Source: Gentiana macrophylla
Taxonomy: Eukaryota > Streptophyta > Magnoliopsida > Gentianales > Gentianaceae
Length of the DNA stretch: 64,000 bases
Assembly (NCBI GenBank): GCA_026214975.1
Contig: JAOBSW010001076.1
Location: 1 to 64,000, forward strand
Reading direction: 5' to 3'
This document shows positions 21,635 to 34,560 of this stretch, piece by piece. How positions within the stretch are numbered: position 1 is the first letter of the stretch; each line of letters starts with the position of its first letter. The notes beneath the pieces were generated by a model, which was not told the DNA's origin, did no database searches, and worked only from the letters and a program-made list of their open reading frames with translations. The translations under genes and the position numbers were made by a program.

Positions 21635-24600
21635 ATGGCGGAAAAAGTTGATGTACAAATTGAATCAAGCCAAAGTGTTAGAGGTTTTGTTGAAGATGCA
21701 AACAGAACTGAACTGGCCATTAACATTGGTCGAAGAATAAGGAGGTATGTCGGTCTGGAAAATGTGTTAAACATAAGACTGGACACAATTTCTTATACAA
21801 ATGTTGTCGCTTTACGGAGAAACATTCAAATAAAGGAAGGAATCAAGCATTTAAGATCTTTGTAAATGGGCGAAATTGAAGTTTCCCCATCACGAGGAAG
21901 TTTTTGGATTTGTTGAAGTGGTGGACGGCTCTGTCAACTCAAGCAATGGGATTGGACAAATTGGCGTTTGTAGATCGATTAAGACAGATGCGTAAATCAA
22001 ATCCGTTCCCTGCATCAATCGCAAACACATTGGTATTGAATACGATCTCACGAGCAAGCTCATTGCAAAGAACATACTTGGGCTAGCTGGCAGTATGGAC
22101 ACTCTATCAGGACCCAAGATAGAGTTGATGATTATCATCTGTAGGAGCATGAAGTTTGACTGGGCCAGGTACTTTATTCATTATATGAAGAAAGTGGCCA
22201 AGGAAGAGAGTTTAGGGAAGAGGAAGTCCAAGGCACTGCCCTTAGGATTAATGGTCCAGACTCTGCTAAATCATCTTGAAATTCCTGATGTAGCACCTGT
22301 GGATATTAATCAGTCTAGATACAAGAAGGAGATTGATTATGCAATTCCTGGACTTGATGATGATGAAGAAATTTTTGGAGAAGTCATTGATGATAATGAT
22401 GATGGAGATGATGGTGATCTCGGTGGTGAGCGGAGTTCAAGCAAACTAAGAAGATTTCCATCAAACCTCGCCGCACCAAAGAAAATCAGCTGGAAAGAGG
22501 AAGAAGAGTGCTTGATGTTAGAAAGACTACTGTAAGTCCCAAATCAAAAAGAACAAGAAAGGAAACAAAGACAGATCGTTGAGTCTCACGAGGGTCAAGT
22601 AGAGGTTATCGACCGCCAGTAGCTTCAAGGAAAGCTGTTGGTGAAATTCTTAGAGAACAAATGAAGGAAGCAAGTAGAAAAAGAAAATTGACTAAAAATA
22701 TGATGATAATGAACCCCTATCCAAGAGGATGAAGGAAGTTGCCAAAAAGAAGAAATATGGCAAGGGAAAGAGTTGAAAATTTGGAGGCACAGAGGGCCCA
22801 AGAAGAAGCATCAAGAGAGGAGGAAGAAGAGGTCATTGAAGCCGAGCCTCTAACTATCATTCCACCAGCTTGTTATCGGTGATTCCTCCAATGAAGAAGT
22901 TATCAAGTCCACTCGATTTCGAACAAAGTTGTTTTTGAGCAATCAGAGGATGTACAGCAGCCTCATCGACCCGAGCTCTTTGTAGTATCCATCGAAGAAC
23001 CACAAGAAACCACTCGAACTCGAACTCGCTGTGGTGGTTGAAGAGGTGATGAGAGACTTGGTTGAAGACCACGCAAATTTGGCAATAGTTCAGGGGAAGA
23101 AGCGATCTGCTGCTAACCCTGCCGATGAGCATGTAAGTCAGGGGGAACCAAGTGTGATACATATGGAAGTAGTAGGTACAAATGTACAATCTCAAAGAAC
23201 TCTCTTGACTTTCAAACATCTCGTAGAAGATACTATGAATCGCTTGTTGGATCCTTTGGAGGTCAACAAGCTACCTGGAGTCGCTCCGAGAAGATCTTTT
23301 ATGCCATTTGAGAGGCATGTGAAAAAGAGCAAGAAAATCAAGAGTATGTGGATCCCAAACTTCAAACAAATTGCCGATTATTTCCAATGGAAGTTTGGTT
23401 TCTATAAGAGACAAAAGCCAATTTCTTTGAACCAATGATGATTTTGAAGAATGGGTTTTGACAAGTTGGGAGTGGAAAATTTCTTTGGATCGATTGATAC
23501 AACCTTGCCGCAATCAAGATCGATGGATCCGTTTGATGAACAATGTAAGGAGGAGGGTATCCAATTTAGAGATCCAAGAGTTGGTCCTGATGATTCTTCT
23601 TCATCATCGAGATAGTAGAGAGATTTTCCCTCCGGACCAGAGAATCAAGTGGGGCTGCACTAACACATGCACCATCGTGCAAATACCATCGATTTGGAAG
23701 ATTCTGCGAGGGCCGCTAGATCGAGAGATGGATGAGGATCTACAGGATCTCACCATGGATGATCTCGAGGCATTGATCAATGAAGGCATTACTCGAGCAT
23801 CGGGTAGGTCGATCGATGAACCAAGTACATTCCATGTTGTAGAGCCTCGCGCTGGCGATCTTGGGACAGAGTGAGGATTTGGATGGAGAAAAGGTTGCCG
23901 ATTTCAATGAACCTAGTGCCACTCCAAGAGTCAATTGAATATCAAGACGGATTTGACATTGAAGGCACTCGACTAAAATCGCCATGATTCTGACCAAGAT
24001 TGGTCATGCAGAAGGTTTTCAAGTGGATAATGAAACCATATTTAATCCACAGGAAATTGAAGAGGAGGTACAAAGTTCTTTGGGATACAAACAAAGACTG
24101 GACAAAGGTTGGAACAGGAGAGTGCAGTCTTGAGTCTCAAACAAAGACTGGACAAAGGTTGGAACCAGATTTGGGTTTGGAGGAAACCCGTTGTTAATGA
24201 GGTCTTTGCCAGAGGAGCTCTTTGAGCCAAGACCATCAGAGGAAAAGATAGTCGACAAAGCGCCGCATTAATGAGGATGAGCAAATTACTGGACTATGAC
24301 TACAAAGTGATGAAGAGTTTCAAATTTTTGGAGAAGAAGAAGTTGTTGAAGAACCCGCACAAGATCCTATCCTTGAAGATGTTCTTGGTGCAATGGTTGA
24401 GGAAGGACCTCTCTCCCCGGGAGAGATTTGAGTGAGAGCCATGGTCATCGCGGACAACAGCACAATATAGAGTTGAGGAGCTCATTGATGGATCTACTGA
24501 TAGTAGAATGGCCGATGGAGTGCCAATTGAAGTTGTCAATGAGTTAAGAATCGTAAGAAATGATATGCAAACGCTTAAGAACTCAATTTGACAGTAAAAT

Positions 24601-25547
24601 GTAGATTTGAAGAAGCGATGAAGATGGTAAATGATAATAGACAATCCATCGATCTGATTTGCTTCAAACTTTGCATCTACTCAAAAATCTTTGTGAATGA
24701 TCCGATATATGATGTAAGATATATCAAGCAAGGAATACATCAAGGACAAGTTTTTGAAAGATCAACTTACATCCGCTCATCAAAAACTTGACAAGCTTGT
24801 TGAAATCAGCCGAGCCTGCAATTTGCACAACAACCTGCTATGCCTGATCCCAAATTTACTGAAAGGATCAACAGACTGGAAGAGACCCTGCAATCAAGGA
24901 TTACTTCACTTGATACTAGAACTGGAACTATGGCAGGTCAATTACACAGAGTGATAGTATCACAGGAAGCTATTCATGCCCTCATCTCACGTTTTGTTGA
25001 TGATGTCACTAAGGGAAGAGGGCCAATCACCGCAGCAAAGAAAGGAGGCCGCCAGACTCTTTGCACAGAAGAGATGGACTGATGATACAAATGCCTTTAG
25101 GCAACCTGCACCTGGCAGAGTGCAACTTACTGATGATCTCCTATCACAGTACAAGAAAGAGTTTCATAACAGAAGGAGACCCTATCGTGACATGGGATTT
25201 CATGAAGGTCTTAACTCTTTCTTGAGTTTGAAGTTTTGGGAGGCAAGGATTAGAGCTTTAAGAGCATCTACCAGAGATAGAAGGAGTAGCAGAGGTGAAA
25301 AGGTGCTGCCAATTACAAAAGCAAAAGATTCATTGAATGAATTTAAGGAGTCAGATATGAAGTTTGGCTTCAGGTGAATCGAGATCAATCTTGTCTCGCT
25401 CAAGCATGGAATTGGTGGAAACAAGTCAATTCTTACATTGACTTTACACTTATTGAGAATGAATGGATGGTTGAAATGATAGAAGAAATCAGAGCCTATC
25501 AAGAGCAAGCTGAGAAGGCTAGACAAGAAAGAGAAAAGAGACAATAG
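21635..25547 (+). pseudogene. Envelope-position ORF of element B, broken
   Basis: This is a long second ORF between pol and the 3' LTR, starting MAEKVDVQIESSQ and ending KARQEREKRQ. Readable blocks are 21635-21865, 22095-22535, 23031-23438, 23458-23874, 24840-25082 and 24976-25377. The early part contains WARYFIHYMKKVA...KALPLGLMVQTLLNHLEIP (22155-22290), similar in pattern to the A ORF at 45770-45890. An Asp-rich run (DDDEE...DDNDDGDDGD) follows at 22350-22420. The end has QP..L.DDL...YR..GFHEGLNSFLS, matching the G ORF (3187-3310), then a charged tail. No clear membrane segment or signal peptide is visible, so an envelope function is not supported beyond position. The many breaks partly fall at disturbed CAG/CTG sites. 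Confidence 0.72.
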
Positions 25548-25694
25548 ATCAGCTACTTTTCATTGTTTATCTTTGCTGTATCTAGTTGTAATAACTGTGT
25601 TCAAATATTTATAATGAGAATTGACTAAATTTGTTCTGTTTGTGTTTTTATCTTTTTGCTTTGCTGATTAGGTGAGGGTAGTGGCATCATCACC

Positions 25695-25704
25695 AAAAAG
25701 GGGG
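25695..25704 (+). other. Polypurine tract of B
   Basis: 'aaaaaggggg' then 'aaat' lies directly before TGTTGG at 25709, identical to G. Confidence 0.9.
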
Positions 25705-25708
25705 AAAT

Positions 25709-27416
25709 TGTTGGACTTATTTCTCGTTTTGATGATGAGTGCCATACTAGCTGTTATAGTGCAAAGGCAAAAAGATGTCTAGATAAAATGTATAGGTTTA
25801 TTAGAGTTTGATTCATAAATAGGTTTGATCAAACAAGCATCGTAAAAAGGTCAGCGATCGTTTATCAATGAGACTAGTTCAGTCGATAGGGTAGATAGGT
25901 CAGTGGATCGGGTCCGCAACTCCGGCCAAGACCAAGATCAAGGCCGAGGTTCAAACTCGTGAAATGAAGGCTAAGGGATCAAACTTAGTATTTAATGTCA
26001 AGGATATGGGATCGAATTTAGGCAAGTCTGTGATGACCTAAAGCGATTACATATACCTTGTGTAAGGTCTAAGTTCCACAAGTTGGATGATGTTTAGAAC
26101 TTAGTTATACTTTAAATGATGTAAACCAACTTCACAAACAAAAGTTGGATATAAGGATTCAAATTGCATTATATTTCTGAGATAAAAATATGATGTTCAA
26201 ACAGATCGATTGGTTTTACAAACAGATCGATGAACTCGCTTGATATATATACCTCGATTAATTCAAGATTATTGGGAAGTTACATGGATAAGAACAGCCA
26301 ACTACCTCGACTTATCAAGCAAATCAAAAGTGAGATTAAAAAGACGTTGGGATGATCCATATTTTTATCCATTGGATACAAGTCAAAGGGTGGATGATTT
26401 GACTTTGTCAAAAGTAATCCTCGATAAATGTCACCCCATGAATAGTGACGAGAATGTAGTGAGGATGGGACAAATACAAGGAACGGTCACATTTGAATTT
26501 CAAATTCAAGTCACATGCATTCCTACCTATAAATAGAGGACTTTCAACTCAAAAAGAAGATGATGAATTTTGGGATAAACTTTAAGTGATAACACTGAGC
26601 TGAAAAACACCCTGCTGAACTTACTGAGCTTAAGGCTGCTGATCTAGTTAATTTCTTCAAGTGCATTCGTGTTCAAGCCGCATCAAGCATACACACTTGA
26701 AGGCGCAAGTCTGCTGATTATATCATCCTAATCAAGCTGCCGCAGAATCGAATCATTTACTTGATTCATTCTTTATTTTATAAAGAACTCGCTTGAAGAC
26801 AGTGAAGCATCCGTTAGAGTGTGAAAGACTGTTGGTTTGTGGTGAAGTGGTGAAGAGGCAATTCTACCTTCAAGGACCGGTGGAAGACTCGGGAGAGCGG
26901 CAATCCTACTGTTCTTAGTTTTCGTTTGTGAAGCCATAGTTATTGGTGAAGGACAAGCAACCTAGGATTCTTTGTAACAGATAACTCAAAGATTACTAGT
27001 GAATTTCCTCCAACATCACAGAGAAGAGTGGGACGACAGGATTACATCACCTGGAACCACTATAAAAATCTCTACTTACTTTATGCATTTATTTTCGTGA
27101 CTTAGTCATTATTCATATCAACTCTTTGAATCTAGCAAATCGAAATCACACACATACACTAATGAGTATCTAATACTTAGTAACATATTTAACAACAAGT
27201 AACAAGGCTTAATTTTGATATTATTCCATTTGCACAAATTCAGCAAATCGAATCTGTCAGAGACTCATCATTTATCAAGAGAGCTATCGAGGTCTCAAAG
27301 CAGACTCATCAAGTATCAAAGAAAGTTGAAATTGCAGAATTTGTTAACTCCAAAGTTTTAAGTGTTAAGTTTATTCACCCCCTCTAAACTTAACTAAAGC
27401 CTTTCAAGGACCAACA
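25709..27416 (+). repeat. 3' LTR of element B
   Basis: This intact 1708-bp LTR (TGTTGG...CCAACA) has TATA at 26528-26535. It gives the uninterrupted version of the site where C entered the 5' copy (ctatc, 27284-27288). Confidence 0.93.
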
Positions 27417-29264
27417 CTATAAGATCGACGCTTTGACCGTCTAAGAGAGTAGTTCGCATAGAGCCGCCCAAGTGTTCGGCCTCTACCGCTAGTCCACACG
27501 AATGACACTCCGGAATCCCATCATGGATTGCTATTGGAAAACTCCGGTTGCTAGACCGGCCTTTTTTCCTCTCTCTCCAACTCTCTATAGGATGCTCTCT
27601 ATTTTACACAAGAACTATTAGCTCTTGGAATTATGATGTATAAAAGAGCTTGACACCCACCTCCTTTTATAATGGATGTGGCGCCCAAGAGGTGTGGAGA
27701 AGAAAACCTTTTCCAATAAAATAAGGAAAATATAATTGATTGATTTATCTCATTTATTACAATATCTCATATTAAATAAATCTAGGATATTGTCAATATC
27801 TTATATTGAATATTCCCAAGATATTGTCAATATCTTATATTGAATATTTATCTTTATTATATTACCATAAATCAATTTACACATGTGTATATATCACACA
27901 CATATAAATCTATTAATATATACCAAATGGTGCGTATACAGCAAATCAATTTGCAATCAATGAACACACACACGCATGCATTCAATATATATATTATTTT
28001 ATTTTATTAATATCTAATATTAATAATAGGTAATATCATTAATTAAATTGCACAATCCAAGTGTATCTTATACACACACAAATTGCGCCACCTTTAGCCA
28101 TAAATTGGCTTCCGGAATATTCTTTAATTAATATAATACTATTAATATCTTGTATTTAATTTATTCATAATAAATAAATACCACCATATCAATTTACCAC
28201 TATAACCTTTATAGTCTCGAGATAAACTTTCCTTATTTGGTTATCATCTATAACCACATTTTAATCCGGCTAGATGTTCATATGTGTGTGACCCGATAGG
28301 CTTCCGAATATGTTGGCCGTAGACACAAAGTGCAAATTACGAAAATGCCCTTCATGCCTAATGATCACGGGATAGCGTCTAGCAACACACCGTGACCCCT
28401 AATCATCGGAAGAGTCAAATGCAATGACTACTACCTTTCATGTGAAACAAGATTACCGTGTAACTTACAATCCTATCATCGTAATAATATCCATACGGTC
28501 GTTAGTCGAGTGTCAAAACATCAACGATCGTATCTTATAACTGGATATCATGCTCTCTCAAGTAACTCGTTTACTCCCACTTTGCAAAGATTCACGAGAG
28601 TAAGACATTCCTTATAAGAAGGCCATTTCGGATATTCGATCCCAATCATAGGATACGCGATTCTGGACGACCAATCATGTATACTCCGCGATGCTTGAAG
28701 ATCATACCCAATCACTACCGCACGATCGCCCGTGGTTAGGGAAACCTCAATAGTGTCAAAGCATGACAATCCACACCGTGATGCCATGAAGACTCCGGTC
28801 TTAAGGATAATTACACAACCGTCACATAGTGTGACACTTATCCGTATGTGGGTCGCCTAACGACGCATTCTCTAATACACGCCCACGCATACCCAAGTGT
28901 CTCTACACTTCGATAGACGAGATCTATCCCCTTACTTAAAGACAGAAGACATCTAATACGTGCTAGTCATTTTATACTATCAATGCCCTGTTTGATAGTA
29001 CATCACCTAGAGACATTTAAGTATCAAACTTATTAAAGTGATTAGAGATCTCATCAACCATAATCGCCTATCATGGTTTCTCTACCACAGCTTTAATACT
29101 AAGGGCGTTATCATATAACAATTCATAATTGGTTCTTTAAAAGAACATAAATATGACAAATGAAAAGCCATTTAATATATGTATAAACATAAAGAAATAG
29201 TAGAAATGATCCGACCCGGTCGGATCAGGTCCAACCCGATTGGGTTTAGGACACTATTTCAACA
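27417..29264 (-). repeat. Main segment of the 3' LTR of element D
   Basis: It resumes with the duplicated 'ctata' and ends 'ttcaaca' on the plus strand, which is the LTR 5' end on the minus strand. With 6404-6527 it totals about 1.97 kb, against 1985 bp for its partner. The minus-strand TATA box 'tataaaag' is at 27671-27664. Near the LTR start is the inverted repeat gatccgacc/ggtcggatc (29207-29225). Confidence 0.92.
28548..28787 (-). other. 79-codon sense ORF inside the D/E LTR
   Basis: On the element's own strand this LTR contains an open frame beginning MASRCGLSCFDTIE and ending VNELLERA. Parts of it persist in the other family LTRs: 51103-51297 (AYPMIGIEYPKWPSYKECL) and 58538-58729 (MASRCGLSCFDTIE), but the other copies are cut by indels. 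It matches no domain I know. It could be a chance frame in a conserved LTR. I would not call it a gene without evidence of translation. Confidence 0.25.
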
Positions 29265-29277
29265 ATCTCCCACTTGG
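29265..29277 (-). other. Polypurine tract of D (minus strand)
   Basis: Read on the minus strand the bases are 'ccaagtgggagat' followed by the LTR start TGTTGAAAT. The identical tract borders E (51848-51860). Confidence 0.8.
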
Positions 29278-32200
29278 CCTAAAACCAATCACTCGCACAC
29301 ACAAGACCAAGTTGAAACACAAGAATCTCATGCAATACTCGCAACCAGCCCTAGCCATAAACGGATCACTATCCGCGGGGACTCAGACTATCTCCATATC
29401 ACGTTCCAAATGACCAAGTCAAAGGAACCGCCTCAACACACACACGAATCTCCGACGAGACCCTGGTCCTTGCTTTAAGCAATGAATCCACTTACTATAT
29501 CAGCTATATAGAAAAAGTGGAAGAACCGCACAAGGTTCGAGGAATGAACCTTCTAGATCCATGTATCTTTGCTCCCGGCGCGCCTCTAAGGCACTCTTCT
29601 TGTGTTTTGGCCTACTTGTAGAACTTACAGTGACCCATAGGCTAGAACATTTCCAACTCCTTTGTATCACTTATTCAAAGTGACTGCAAACCTGCATCGT
29701 AGCTCCCACTCGCCTTCATAAGACTTAGGATATACGTCTGTATATCTACGTTTATTTAATTCCAAGTTTCAATAAACTAGGAACCTTTCCTTAACTTGTT
29801 TAAGGATATTCTCGACATTCACCAGATTTACTTTCATACTTGCTCATGACAGTTCATGAACTATGAACATCCGGCATTTCCTTTATGATGGTTCCTATCG
29901 CAGCAGAGCTTGAAGGAAACCTTCCATAAGCATCATCTTTCACCTTATCTTTAGGACTAACGTCCTAACACTGACAGATCTTGCGATCTATGCTAAACTT
30001 CTTTTAGCATCACATGTATATAGGTAAACAATAATCTAACAGCAGTTAAATCTATCACTATAGATTCTCATTTCTAAAATAAGAACTCGCTAATCCAAGT
30101 GCTTTCGTAAAGACCTTGAACTACCAAACATTAATTGATCGTGACATGGGGTGATGATTCTGTGAGAGATATCTAATACCTTACTCAAAAATCGTAACAC
30201 ACTCCCACTATCCATCTTGCACATTGGGCATATCCTTCTTTGACTAAATCAAAACTCCTTTGATTATCAAACAAAGAAATTGTCTAGAGAAACTTGTTTG
30301 AGTCCATAAATGAATCTCGTGGACTTACATATCATGTCATCGTTTATGAACATCGAGCATCTCGCTCAACATCTTCAACACTATCATATAGTCATGATAC
30401 GGTTATAACAAGCATAGTCTCGAATAGAATCAGGCACTGATTAAAAGATAAAGACAATTACAAGGTTTTACACCTCATGCCCTTCGGCCGTCACTATAGC
30501 CTTATGGTAATCATATTACTATCCATGTCACCTTTCAGGGACACTCTTAGGTAAAGGCAGACTAGGTTCACAACCTGGTTGTCACCGATGGAATCTAATT
30601 GATTTTATGGCTCCTGGCCATATCTCTCAAACATGCCTTTCAAACATTCTTTCATAAGTCGTGAGATGTTCATTCTTCAAGATGAACGTACCTGCAGCTC
30701 TTTCAGGCTTGAGGTTATCTACAGACTTACAGAACTTTTGTGTGCACTAAGCAGTGATCTACACCTCATCGCTATATGGCGTCTGCTCACGTTCCTTTGG
30801 TTGAATATATCTTTGTGGTTCTCAAACTCTTTGAGATCTGATTTACTCCTACTGTTTCTTTTGGAAGAAACACTTCCTCTAGAAGACAGCATGTTTGGAG
30901 ACTAACATTTTGCTCCGCGGACAAGTAAATAATATCCAGCGTACTAGCTAAGACATTCCACAAAGTTGCATATGTCGTACTAGGCTCCAAGCCTTTCTGA
31001 TTTTGCCTATGACAACTTCAAATCATCGGTTAAGATAGATTCGACATTTATCATCTTCCATATCTAATATGGAATTTATTCAACATTTATTCTTTGGAAC
31101 TCGGTTAAGTATAAGGGCACTATCCCGAAACGGGTAAGGGATACTTCGCATGGCTTGCATCACACCTTTATCATATAAAGTGTTGTTTCCATTTGGGAAC
31201 ACAATCTAATTGCGTATCCCAAAGATGGTATCCTTCAAGGGAAGAATCTTATTCCTTTTCAGACGACTTCTGAAACACCCTTCAGGTATTAATTACTTCA
31301 ATCCAATTGAAGATTAATTCCTAAGTAGCTCATCAATCTCATATTCATACTGGCTCGAACTTTTCGGGCTTTCCGAATTATGCACTTCACTGAGTACACT
31401 TGACTATTTCTAAAAATAGTCGTAGAGGTTAACAAACAATTATTTGTGGCATTAATTGTCACAAGCCAACAAACATCGGTATGTTTAGGCTTTAGACAAT
31501 TTTCTAGATTTTTATAACCTTTTCGAAAAAGGGTATTTTAGTCATCTTTAGATAAGATACGTATAACCCACACAATTCATAATCACATGGTTCAACATCA
31601 TCAGAATGACGTTTAATTACACGCTTCCCTTCCAGAGAGACTATGTCTAGAACAACCACAAATATTAAGGATAATAACCATACAAATATTTAGTTGAGAT
31701 CTTATCACATATATCAACTATATAGTGACATCAATCTAGTATGTTGGATTCAGTGACCTTCAAACTTTATCGGAATAACATTTATTCTTTACAATTGAAT
31801 ATGTCTACTAAATCCTAACAAATAACTGAAAGCATGTTCTTCATAAGAACCGGAACATAATAACATTTATTTAGTTCCCTTATCAGTTTACTAGATCCAG
31901 AATATGGTAAGTGTTACAACGTTTGATTCACCTTCCATATCTGTATTTAATCTTTCTAATTTAATCACACTCGTAAGATATCATATATCTTAGAGTTGAC
32001 TTGAACTTAGATAGATTTATCTCAACAGACTTGCTTAGAATAGAGGCTTCGATGAGTTCTCTATTTAAGCACATGCCCTAACTTTCCTTTTTAATCCTTC
32101 AAGCACTTGTAATGTTTCTTAGTGTAGTCTTCATAAGACTTAAGAAAGATCACAAGAGCCATGTCCTCAATTTCCTTTCATAAAGAAAATCTAAAGTTTA

Positions 32201-32689
32201 TTAAATAGTTTATTTAACCTTTTGAATCGTATTCAAAACATTGACTATTTAATTAACCTTTAAGCAAATGCTAGAATTAAGTCGATACTTAAATCTTACA
32301 ATTTTGAAAACAACCTTTCCAAAATTAGATGTGGTCATTCTTATCCAACGTTTGAATTAATTGTCATCGTATGATCGAATGATCATCTTGGATCGTATCC
32401 AATTTATGACTAATTCCTTGAAACTTATTTCAAATGATTTAATCATATCATGAGCTTCCGCTTTCATTAATAATTAAAGTCTCGGAGCACTGCATCAATT
32501 ATGTAATCTCCTTGTCTCTAACTACTATAACGGGATGGCTCATGTCATTGCTTATTTTAAAAGGATTAAAATTACTCAACCATATTTGAGAACGTTTCTC
32601 AAAATTAACAGTCATAATTTGGTTTTACTAATCGAGAATTAAACATAAATATAAAGTTTGCTAAAACTACAACATATAAATGAAAATAA
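29278..32689 (-). other. Internal region of D, no recognisable gene
   Basis: About 3.4 kb is AT-rich and stop-dense on both strands. I looked for copia and gypsy landmarks (zinc knuckle, DSG/DTG, HHCC, YVDD, ADIFTK) on the minus strand and found none. It is largely collinear with 51861-55172 of E, including whole sentences of near-identical sequence, so it is a defined family sequence and not random decay. Short ORFs at 29179-29478 and 30633-30905 are not kept in E as a whole. Confidence 0.75.
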
Positions 32690-33130
32690 ATGAGTGTTGT
32701 TGTTTATACACGCAAAATCAAAAATGGTCTTTTGGTTTATGATTTTGCTCCCACTAGTCAACTACTCCCAATTGACTTTCAAGAATTATTAATTTCTTTA
32801 GTGGACAAGATCCCACTAAACTACCCCGACCCCCGCTTTGGCTGGTGGGCCGAAAATAGCATAATAGGTAGACAACATCCCTTTGTCAATCGTATCTTAT
32901 ACGACTCTTGTTGTTTGACTAGTCAACTCTTTGACAATTTTCATCTTATGAAGTAGTCAAACCCTTGCCTCTAAAATCCAAACGACCCCGCTTTGGCTGG
33001 TGGCCGAGAGAATTCTTAGTCAAGTCATAACCCCAATATTCGTGAGATCTCATACGATCATATCTCGATAATGACGATATACCCGAGGTAGGTCAACCCC
33101 CTGCTTTGGCTGATGAGTTGGATCCGAACA
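32690..33130. repeat. Block with three copies of 'ccgctttggctggtggccga', D
   Basis: Variants of the phrase occur at about 32833, 32988 and 33105, each after a 'gtcaa...ccc' lead-in. A plus-strand open frame of 88 codons (32690-32956, MSVVVYTRKIKNG...) overlaps the first; E keeps it at 55173-55436 with a few replacements. The frame is antisense to the element and lies in its leader half, so I treat it as incidental. Confidence 0.55.
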
Positions 33131-34044
33131 AGGGCTCTTCACCGTCATTATAATATGGGGAGGCAATTTCAACTTGATTCTTTTGAGGTGGAAGTATTTA
33201 TGTAAATTAATTCTCTTAATTAATTTTAATTATGGTCTCATCATAAATATGTCTATCTCTATAAACATACATCCTACACATTTATCTAGATCGTGCCTAG
33301 TCATGCATCTATCGTATCATATAAAATAAATACAAGCACAAAATAAATAAATGCGTAAAATAACCGGTATGATCATGGACTTTTCCTAGGTGCGGTTTCG
33401 AATACAAACTGACGAAACCGCGGGTCACAATCTAAGGGTAGCTGCAACCGCCAATAGGATCTTTAATGCGCCATTCTCCAATGGGATCTTTATTCTTCTT
33501 CTTTCTTTGGTCTCCATCTTCTGCTCCATTCTTGTTACATTTAATTCTATCTAATAAAATAAATACACCCGCCGCACACGGGGGAGCTAATGAGGAATGG
33601 GATAATTGCGTAAAATAAACTGAGTCACGTTCTTCATAACGGCCTAGGACAATTTTTAAACCAACAGAAAAATTAAATCATTCACATCTATCCTATCGGT
33701 CGAGTCAATGATCAATCGGGGTCCATATAATCATATTATATCTACTATATCTAATCCATACAATAAAATCTTATGAAAAAGATAAAATTAAAATTTAACT
33801 ACTTGCGCCTTAATTAATCAATTAACATTTAATCTATTAAATAATTTTATCCAATCAATTAACTAATTAACATTTAATTAATTAAATGATTTTAATCGAA
33901 ATAAAATTAACGATTAATTTTAAACCGATTTTAATTTTAATCTTAATTAATTAGAACTATTCCAAAATAAATCAAAATTAAAATTATTTCTCTTTTGTTT
34001 CTTTCTTTTGATTCGTAATCAAAAGGGATGCTTTAGTTTCTAAA
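33131..34044. other. AT-rich leader stretch of D, no gene seen
   Basis: The stretch is collinear with 55660-56510 of E. It is rich in 'aattaa' and 'attaaa' steps. I see no ORF or motif in it. Confidence 0.7.
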
Positions 34045-34299
34045 CCAAATTTGGCTTAAAGCTTCGCCACTTTCCAAAATCAAAATTTTTGAAGTGGCTT
34101 CAAGCTAAGCTTTACAAATCAAATATTTGGAAAGGGCTGCAGCCTATTCCAAATCAAATATTTGGAAAGGCCAAATAATTTTAGTTTAGGCTTTCGCCAC
34201 TTTCCAAAATCAAAATTTTGGAAGTGGCTGCAGCCTGCGCTTTTCCCAAATCAAATATTTGGAAAGGGCTTAGCTTTATTCCAAACAAAGTTTGGAAAG
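34045..34299 (-). repeat. Hairpin array in the leader of D
   Basis: At least six short inverted repeats follow one another: ccaaatttgg (34045-34054), a 14-bp stem with one bulge gccactt..ggaagtggc (34066-34098 and again 34196-34228), and 7-8-bp stems ttccaaat/atttggaa with 5-base loops (about 34114-34134, 34147-34167, 34243-34265, 34279-34297). In element orientation the array begins about 390 nt after the primer site. E has the same array at 56511-56761. Confidence 0.8.
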
Positions 34300-34469
34300 G
34301 CCATTATTATTTTAATCGCCATGTGGCATCCCAATGGCCAAACTATTTGAACCATTGGTTAGCCCATGACACAACTAAACAAAAAGGAGATTTTAATCAC
34401 AACTATGAACCATATTGAATCACAAAATACACAAAACAAAAATTTGGAGATCCGCCAAAGATTGACCGG

Positions 34470-34560
34470 TCAACCGATCGCCGGCGGCGAGTTGCTCGCT
34501 TTGCCGCCGCCGCCGCCCGGCCGCCGCCGCGGTGGTGGTGCCGCCGCCGATCGAGCACCA
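34470..34560 (-). repeat. GC-rich (CGG)n tract in the leader of D
   Basis: 'gccgccgccgcccggccgcc' and similar runs form a sharp GC island in AT-rich sequence, 130-220 nt after the primer site on the minus strand. E has a shorter version (56930-56975). The plus-strand ORF over it (34366-34626) is a by-product of the triplet repeat. Confidence 0.8.

Larger units (their letters stand above)
6528..27416 (+). mobile_element. Element B: SIRE-like Ty1/copia retrotransposon, 5' LTR split by C
   Basis: The LTRs run TGTTGG...CCAACA (5' LTR 6528-8110 plus about 15296-15430; 3' LTR 25709-27416, 1708 bp). A perfect duplication ctata flanks it (6523-6527 and 27417-27421). A tRNA-iMet primer site (15433-15444), gag with zinc knuckle, protease, integrase, RT, RNase H, then an envelope-position ORF and a polypurine tract follow in the copia order. 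Internal length is about 10.3 kb. Many frame breaks make it inactive as written. It lies inside the LTR of D, in opposite orientation to D. Confidence 0.94.
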
